A DNA stretch of 64,000 nt from Armatimonadota bacterium (GTDB lineage: Bacteria; Armatimonadota; Zipacnadia; Zipacnadales; UBA11051): NCBI GenBank assembly GCA_013178155.1, contig JABLXH010000026.1, forward strand, positions 1 through 64,000, read 5' to 3'. This document shows positions 58,603-64,000 of the stretch, one piece after another. The translations under genes were made by a program, and so were the position numbers. Within the stretch, counting starts at the first letter, position 1, and each line of letters begins with the position of its first letter. A model generated the notes under the pieces. The model was given only the letters and a program-made list of their open reading frames with translations. It had not been told where the DNA came from and did no database searches.

Positions 58603-60156
58603 TCAACGACAAAGAGTGTCACGCACGCGTGCCGCCTGGCTCGCGATCTGTTCCCTATCATCTTGGCTCAGACGCCGAAGGTTCCGGACTTGCAGCACCA
58701 TCCTCGGGTTGTTGCGAAGAGTACCCTCGTGCCGAGCAAGGAAGTCCCAGTACAGCGTGCTGAAGGGGCAGGCTCTCCCACCGACTGTCACGGCCGGATC
58801 GTAGCGGCAGCCCGCACAGTAGTTGCTCATCCTCTGGAGGTACTTGCCTGTGGCCACGTAGGGCTTGGACGCCATCAGACCACCATCGGCAAACTGCGAC
58901 ATGCCCAGCGTGTTGGGCAGTTCCACCCACTCCACCGCGTCCACGTACACGGCCAGATACCACCGATGGACCTCGCTGGGCGCAACCCCAAGCAACTGCG
59001 CCAGGAGGCCCGTTACCATCAGCCTTTGAATGTGGTGAGCATAGCCGTACTCCAGCGTCTGCCGAACCACCTCATGGAGGCAGTTGAGATCGGTGTCGGC
59101 AGTCCAGTAGAGCCTGGGCAAGGGCCCCTGGGCCCCAAGCGCATTGCGCTGCGCGTAGCCGGGCATGAACCGCCAGTAAACACCGCGGACATACTCACGC
59201 CAGCCCAGGATCTGCCGGATGAAGCCCTCTACCGAGGGAAGCGGCGCATCCCCCGACCGCCAGGCTTCCCCGGCCAGCGCGATGGTCTGACGCGGGTCAA
59301 GCAGCTTGAGGTTCAGGGGCGCCGAAAGCCGCGAGTGATAGAGCCAGGGCTGACCCGTCCACATGGCGTCCTGGTAAGGTCCGAAGGACGCGAGACGATT
59401 GCTGACAAAGTCCTTCAGCGCGGCTTCGGCATCTTCCGGTGTCACGGGCCAGTCGAAGTGCGCCAGACTGCCGGGATGCCCGGCAAAGCGTTTCTCGACA
59501 AGGGCAATGACCTCCCGCGTTGTGGCATCCGGGGTGAAGCGCAGGGGTGGCGGAACAGTGGATGGCCCCTCGCGGCCAAACCCTTGGCGATTCTCGGCAT
59601 CGAAGTTCCATCGCCCGCCCGCCGGGCCGTTACCTGCCATCAGCACACCGAGGCGTTGGCGCATCTGGCGGTAGAAAAACTCCATTCGCAATTGCCGACG
59701 GCTGGCGGCGTGCTGCTCGAAATCCTCAAGACTGCATAGGAAGTGCCGGTCCGGTCTGATCTCCAGGGGAATAGCGAGGCGGGCCGCCGTGCTCTGGAGA
59801 GCCTCTCGCACCCGCCATTCGCCGGGTTCGACAACAACCAGTCGTTCGGGTCGCAGCTTTCGCACCGACACAGTCAACTCGTCGCGGAAGTTGCCGCGAG
59901 CCCCCGCGTCATCCAGTTGTCGGTACTCCACTGTCCACCCTGCCTGACGCAGACGGTCCCGGAAATGCCGCATGGCACTCAGAAACAGCGCGATGCGCGC
60001 CTTGTGGGACCACACATATTCGGCTTCTTCGGTCACCTCCACCATCCAAACCCGGTCGTACGAAGGGTCAAAGCCGTCGAAGGCAGAGGACCTCGCGTCA
60101 AGCTGGTCACCCAGCACCAGTACCAGATTACGTGTCGCTCTCGTCCGGGTGTCCAT
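58603..60156 (-). CDS. Cryptochrome/photolyase-related protein (FeS-BCP / (6-4) photolyase-like)
   Basis: LVLVLGDQLDARSSAFDGFDPSYDRVWMVEV; FIRQILGWREYVRGVYW; YCAGCRYDPAVTVGGRACPFSTLYWDFLARHEGTLRNNPRM with FeS-type cysteines. Confidence 0.9.
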   Translation of the reverse strand: MDTRTRATRNLVLVLGDQLDARSSAFDGFDPSYDRVWMVEVTEEAEYVWSHKARIALFLSAMRHFRDRLRQAGWTVEYRQLDDAGARGNFRDELTVSVRKLRPERLVVVEPGEWRVREALQSTAARLAIPLEIRPDRHFLCSLEDFEQHAASRRQLRMEFFYRQMRQRLGVLMAGNGPAGGRWNFDAENRQGFGREGPSTVPPPLRFTPDATTREVIALVEKRFAGHPGSLAHFDWPVTPEDAEAALKDFVSNRLASFGPYQDAMWTGQPWLYHSRLSAPLNLKLLDPRQTIALAGEAWRSGDAPLPSVEGFIRQILGWREYVRGVYWRFMPGYAQRNALGAQGPLPRLYWTADTDLNCLHEVVRQTLEYGYAHHIQRLMVTGLLAQLLGVAPSEVHRWYLAVYVDAVEWVELPNTLGMSQFADGGLMASKPYVATGKYLQRMSNYCAGCRYDPAVTVGGRACPFSTLYWDFLARHEGTLRNNPRMVLQVRNLRRLSQDDREQIASQAARVRDTLCR

Positions 60157-62329
60157 GGTCGGCGCCTTCTGAAGCCAGAATCACGATGCCGAGGTATCCA
60201 TCAACGGTGACCCAGTCGCCGGTGTGGATGAGCTCGGTCGCCTGGGGGACGCCCGTGACGCAGGGCAAGCCATACTCGCGCGCGATGATGGCGCCATGGA
60301 TCAGCATTCCGCCGCGGCGCTCCACGATGGCCGCGCACAGCGGAACCACAAAGGTCATGGTGGGATCGAGGGCATCACACACCAGTATCTCGCCGGCCCT
60401 GAAGTCAAAGAGGTCCGCCGGTCGGTGCACCACACGGCAGTGGCCGCTGGCCAGCCCGGGGCCTGCGGGCTGACCGATAAGCTGCCTGGCGCGGGAGATC
60501 AGCCCCGTCTGCGTCTTGGCTGTGGACTCTACGGGTTCAGGCCGGTAGGCCGGATCTCGCAACGCCGCCACGACTTGCTGCGCCTCCAGCAGCTCCGGCG
60601 ACAGGCCTGTTCGCGCCGTCAGACGCCGGCGTCCCTCCTCCAGCGCGCGGTTCACCTCCGCCTCGATTCGCCCGAGGTAAATGTTGTCGTCGTCACGCAG
60701 CCGGTAGCTCGCTCGTGCCAAGTCCAACAGGTCGGATGCGCGGGCACGCTCGGCACCCGCGAAGTGAGCAAGGAATCCCTCCTCAAGGGCAGGGGTGGCG
60801 ATGGTCGGCGCTGGCACGGACATCGCGCCTTCCCGCGCCGCCTCACGCAGAAGTCTCAGCAGGGCTGAGCGGGCAGGGCCCGGCTGGCTCACGCCGTCCG
60901 GAATGCCGACCTGCTTCGCCAGGTCGTCCAGGTCCGCCGCAAACTGGTCGGGCAGTTCGTCACTCGTCCCGTCTCGCACCGCAGCCAGGCTCCGGTCCTC
61001 CCGCAACTGCGAGACCAGAGCCGCCATTGCCTGGTTGCGCTTCAAGCTCGCCAGACCGCCACTCGAAAGCAGGGAGATAAACTCGAAGGGGTCATCCGGG
61101 CGTACGGTGTCGTTGTACACCTGGCCAAACAGTCGGGCGCCGTGGGCGAACGGGATGAGCTCATCCCAGTAGATCCCCTTCCACCTGGCGAGCGTTTCCA
61201 GGCGTGCCTGCAGCTCGTCTGCGAGCTGTGGGTCGCTCAGGTCAGCGAGAGACACAGCCGCCATCCCCTCAGCGGCGGCGACCATTGCCGGTATCAGCTC
61301 CCCCTCGATGCGCTGCCGCAGTTTCTGCAGGTTGTCGTAGCTCCGGCGCAGGCTAAGGTACCAGGAGCGCTGGCCGTCTTCGGCAGCGTGGGTGGTGACC
61401 GGTCGGGACTGCAACACGAAAAGGCGCTCGGCGGCATAGGTCCACTCCACATCCTGCGGGCAACCGAACAGGTCCTCGCAGCGTCTCGCCAGTTCGTAGA
61501 CCGACACCACCTCGCGCTCGTCCAGCGGAGGGGTCGCGGCCAGCTCGGCCGGCAACGCCTCCAGCCCAACGCCGTTGCCCGATGGCCGCACAGCCGCAAG
61601 TCTCTGGGGGGCATGGTGGCCGACCAGGCGTCCAGAAGCTCGATCCAGCACCCAGCGGTCAGGCTCCACGGTGCCGTCAACAAGGCCCTGATTGAGGCCG
61701 TGGACGGCTTCTACCATTGCCCGAGTGCCGTCCGTCGGATGCACAGAAAAGACAACCCCCGAACGCTCACCCGAGACGAGCTGCTGGATCAGGACGGCCA
61801 TCGCGCTGCGCCCAACATCCAGGCCAAGCTCCTGCCGGTACAGGAGCGCTGCGTCGGACCACAGCGAGGCCCAGACCAGCCGCACGTGATCCAGGATCGC
61901 CTCGACGCCTCGGACGTTCACATACGACTCATGCAGACCTGCGAAGGAGGAGCCAGAGGCGTCCTCGTCCAGAGCCGAAGAGCGCACAACCACGGGCACT
62001 TCCGCCCAGCGTTCCCCGATCCCGTCCGCCAGAGCCTGGCGCAAATGGGGCGGAAGCGGGGTATTCAGGAACATATTACGGATCCTCAGAGCCGCGTCCC
62101 ACATTTCCTCCCAACGCAGATCCTTGAAGCGCTTTCGCTCCAACTCCAGATGAATGCGCCCACCGAGGCCGGTTCCTGTCAGGTGTTGACGGTACGCCTC
62201 GGCGGTGACGACCATGCCCGGGGGAACAAGGAGCCCGGCCCGCACCAGGCGTGACAGCGCGAATGCCTTCCCGCCCACTTGTGCCCGGTCGGTCTCACCA
62301 ATCCCTCGCAGGTCCACAAGCAGCTTCAT
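60128..62329 (-). CDS. PEP-utilizing enzyme (PEP synthase / rifampin phosphotransferase-like)
   Basis: VGGKAFALSRLVRAGLLVPPGMVVTAEAY, VVVRSSALDEDASGSSFAGLHESYVNV, swivel His motif ERRGGMLIHGAIIAREYGLPCVTGV. Confidence 0.85.
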   Translation of the reverse strand: MKLLVDLRGIGETDRAQVGGKAFALSRLVRAGLLVPPGMVVTAEAYRQHLTGTGLGGRIHLELERKRFKDLRWEEMWDAALRIRNMFLNTPLPPHLRQALADGIGERWAEVPVVVRSSALDEDASGSSFAGLHESYVNVRGVEAILDHVRLVWASLWSDAALLYRQELGLDVGRSAMAVLIQQLVSGERSGVVFSVHPTDGTRAMVEAVHGLNQGLVDGTVEPDRWVLDRASGRLVGHHAPQRLAAVRPSGNGVGLEALPAELAATPPLDEREVVSVYELARRCEDLFGCPQDVEWTYAAERLFVLQSRPVTTHAAEDGQRSWYLSLRRSYDNLQKLRQRIEGELIPAMVAAAEGMAAVSLADLSDPQLADELQARLETLARWKGIYWDELIPFAHGARLFGQVYNDTVRPDDPFEFISLLSSGGLASLKRNQAMAALVSQLREDRSLAAVRDGTSDELPDQFAADLDDLAKQVGIPDGVSQPGPARSALLRLLREAAREGAMSVPAPTIATPALEEGFLAHFAGAERARASDLLDLARASYRLRDDDNIYLGRIEAEVNRALEEGRRRLTARTGLSPELLEAQQVVAALRDPAYRPEPVESTAKTQTGLISRARQLIGQPAGPGLASGHCRVVHRPADLFDFRAGEILVCDALDPTMTFVVPLCAAIVERRGGMLIHGAIIAREYGLPCVTGVPQATELIHTGDWVTVDGYLGIVILASEGADHGHPDESDT

Positions 62330-62826
62330 CGGGCGACCTCGTACACCATGACCTGCTGGAACCGCGTCACGACGTGGTAGGTACGCACCTGGACACGGAC
62401 CAGGGCACAGGTTGGCGCATCCACGAAATCAGCAAGCTGCGGGTGTCTGGCCAGGTACACGGCGCGGGCCTCTGCCGCCTGATCGGGGGGCACCTCCTCG
62501 GCCCGTCCCACCGCTGTCGCCGCCATCGCCCGGCGGAGATCCGTCTCGTCGCCGCTGCGATCATCAATCAGCAGGGCGACCTCTCCGTGGCATTGCAGGT
62601 TGGCAAACTTCCGCGTGTGGCGGGAAGTCACAAACAGCAGTTGCCCCAGGTCCGGCGTTGCTGCGAAGGCCACCAGGCTGCAATACGGGTGCTCGCCGTT
62701 GTAGGTCGCCAGCACTGCCAGGCGCTGAGTGGCTACCAGTTCGCGTAGCCGAGCTTCCATCTCCTCTGTGATCACTCGGACCTCCCCCTTCGAGACCCGT
62801 TTCCGCAGGGCGTTCGCCCCGGACAT
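62326..62826 (-). CDS. Pyridoxamine 5'-phosphate oxidase-family flavoprotein
   Basis: 166 aa; LVATQRLAVLATYNGEHPYCSLVAFAATPDLGQLLFVTSRHTRKFANLQCHGEVALLIDDRSG. Start may be internal at 62760. Confidence 0.8.
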   Translation of the reverse strand: MSGANALRKRVSKGEVRVITEEMEARLRELVATQRLAVLATYNGEHPYCSLVAFAATPDLGQLLFVTSRHTRKFANLQCHGEVALLIDDRSGDETDLRRAMAATAVGRAEEVPPDQAAEARAVYLARHPQLADFVDAPTCALVRVQVRTYHVVTRFQQVMVYEVAR

Positions 62827-62999
62827 CCCGAGTCATCTTCGGGAGTGGTGGTCGGAATCCTCCGTTCACAGCGGCCGTCCCCGCGTCCGCGGACCCCTCC
62901 GATGCGCCACAGGCAGACGCAGGGCGCCGTGGAGGTAAGGCTTCAGGCAGGATGGAAGGGGGTGACACGACCCGGGACCAGTGTGCCGTGGTTGTTGGC

Positions 63000-63028
63000 G
63001 GTGCACCCCCAGCCACTGGGGGCGCACC
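63000..63028 (+). other. Strong hairpin just upstream of the last ORF
   Basis: GGTGC-A-CCCCCAG-CCA-CTGGGGG-C-GCACC. Confidence 0.6.
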
Positions 63029-63056
63029 GGCAGGCCGACCAGGAGGAGGTTGCCTG

Positions 63057-64000
63057 ATGGCGAGATTGGGTTGTGTTCTGTGCCTTGTCTTTGCGGTCCA
63101 ACTGGGCACCGCGTACGCTGAGCCGGTAGTCATTGACTGTGGCAACAGGGCCTTGCTGATGGCTCAGCCCCCCGGCCCGCCGGTTATCCAGACGGGCAGC
63201 GTCGGCGGACTCGACGCCGGCTATCCGGGAGACGCCGCAGAGCTGCTAATCTCCAGCGGTTCAGCAGGCAAGCGATACTACGGCACTCCTGACGCCGCAT
63301 CCGTCACCGTGCGAACCACGGGAGTGCCGCTGACCGTGGCGATCCAGTACCGAGCCTACAAGTACGGCACAAGCCGGCTGGAGGTGATGTGGGACGACAG
63401 TGCCCTGCAGGTGCTGGACTGCCGGTCGGCGAGCGAGGCGGGCGAGATGCGCGCAGTGGAATTCCGCCTCACCGACCAGCAAGCGGCGGCCGGACGGCAT
63501 CTGCTGACGCTGGCCGAGCGAGGCGGTACTGACGGGAACTACGCGACAGTTGACGCCATCGCATTCGATGGTGATCCGGGGCTGGTGGTCATCACGAACT
63601 CCGGCCGGGCCCTCCGGCCCGCCGCCTCACCCCGCAGGCCTGCGGCGACCTCCGACACAACGAAGCGACCGTTGCGGCTGGCTGAGAGTGCTGCGCTCTT
63701 GCGGGCCGACTTCAGCGCAAACGACAGCACTGATCTTGCCCGCGGGTGGCAAGTCACGGGCAGTGATGGCGGTACGGCTTGCCTCTGGGATGGGGCACTA
63801 TATGTGCCCACCCCTCCCCGGTTGGTGCATTCTCTCTCCTCGCCCGTGCGTGGCACAAGCGGCACCTTTGCCCTGCGACAGGATGTGCCCTTTCCGGCGG
63901 CCGGTACGCTGCTTGCTGAGCTCAAAGCGTATCCGGAGCGCGACACCGCGGCCATCCTGGTCATGTGCGAGCGCTCACAGGGGCCGGAGAAGCTCTATCT
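63057..64000 (+). CDS. Secreted protein of unknown function, truncated by the window edge (absent from the ORF track)
   Basis: ATG at 63057 preceded by AGGAGGAGG; MARLGCVLCLVFAVQLGTAYAEPVVIDCGN... open to the end. Confidence 0.75.
   Translation, partial: MARLGCVLCLVFAVQLGTAYAEPVVIDCGNRALLMAQPPGPPVIQTGSVGGLDAGYPGDAAELLISSGSAGKRYYGTPDAASVTVRTTGVPLTVAIQYRAYKYGTSRLEVMWDDSALQVLDCRSASEAGEMRAVEFRLTDQQAAAGRHLLTLAERGGTDGNYATVDAIAFDGDPGLVVITNSGRALRPAASPRRPAATSDTTKRPLRLAESAALLRADFSANDSTDLARGWQVTGSDGGTACLWDGALYVPTPPRLVHSLSSPVRGTSGTFALRQDVPFPAAGTLLAELKAYPERDTAAILVMCERSQGPEKLY

Overview
High-GC (unplaced phylum; gene content resembles glycan-foraging Planctomycetes/Armatimonadota-type bacteria, inference only) window with four zones. 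(1) 1-8586: leader end of a CRISPR array (3 identical 37-bp repeats, 50- and 52-bp spacers) and a minus-strand type III-A-like operon cas6-cas10(csm1)-csm2-csm3-csm4-CARF/HEPN (TIGR02710-like)-cas1-cas2, with no csm5 and a zinc-ribbon extension on Csm2. (2) 8.7-22.6 kb: decayed carbohydrate-related genes (in-frame stops plus frameshifts) between intact genes (DUF5703-like, sialidase-like, DUF6544). (3) 23-51.4 kb: secreted glycan-degradation genes (three DUF4838 proteins, GH38, DUF4091/GH123-like, 503-aa propeller-like protein, nitroreductase) mixed with large pseudogenes and 3'-end gene relics; in two places a partial second copy of a gene's tail lies just after the next gene (A-B-A'tail). 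(4) 51.7-62.8 kb: carotenoid/light cluster (crtI-like, crtB, DUF6992-like, CruG-like GT2, CruF-like, second CrtI-family desaturase, idi, FeS-type photolyase, PEP-utilizing enzyme, PNPOx-like). A secreted-protein ORF runs off the right edge. No tRNA, rRNA, transposase, integrase or DGR was recognised. All family calls are by eye from protein motifs; no searches were run.
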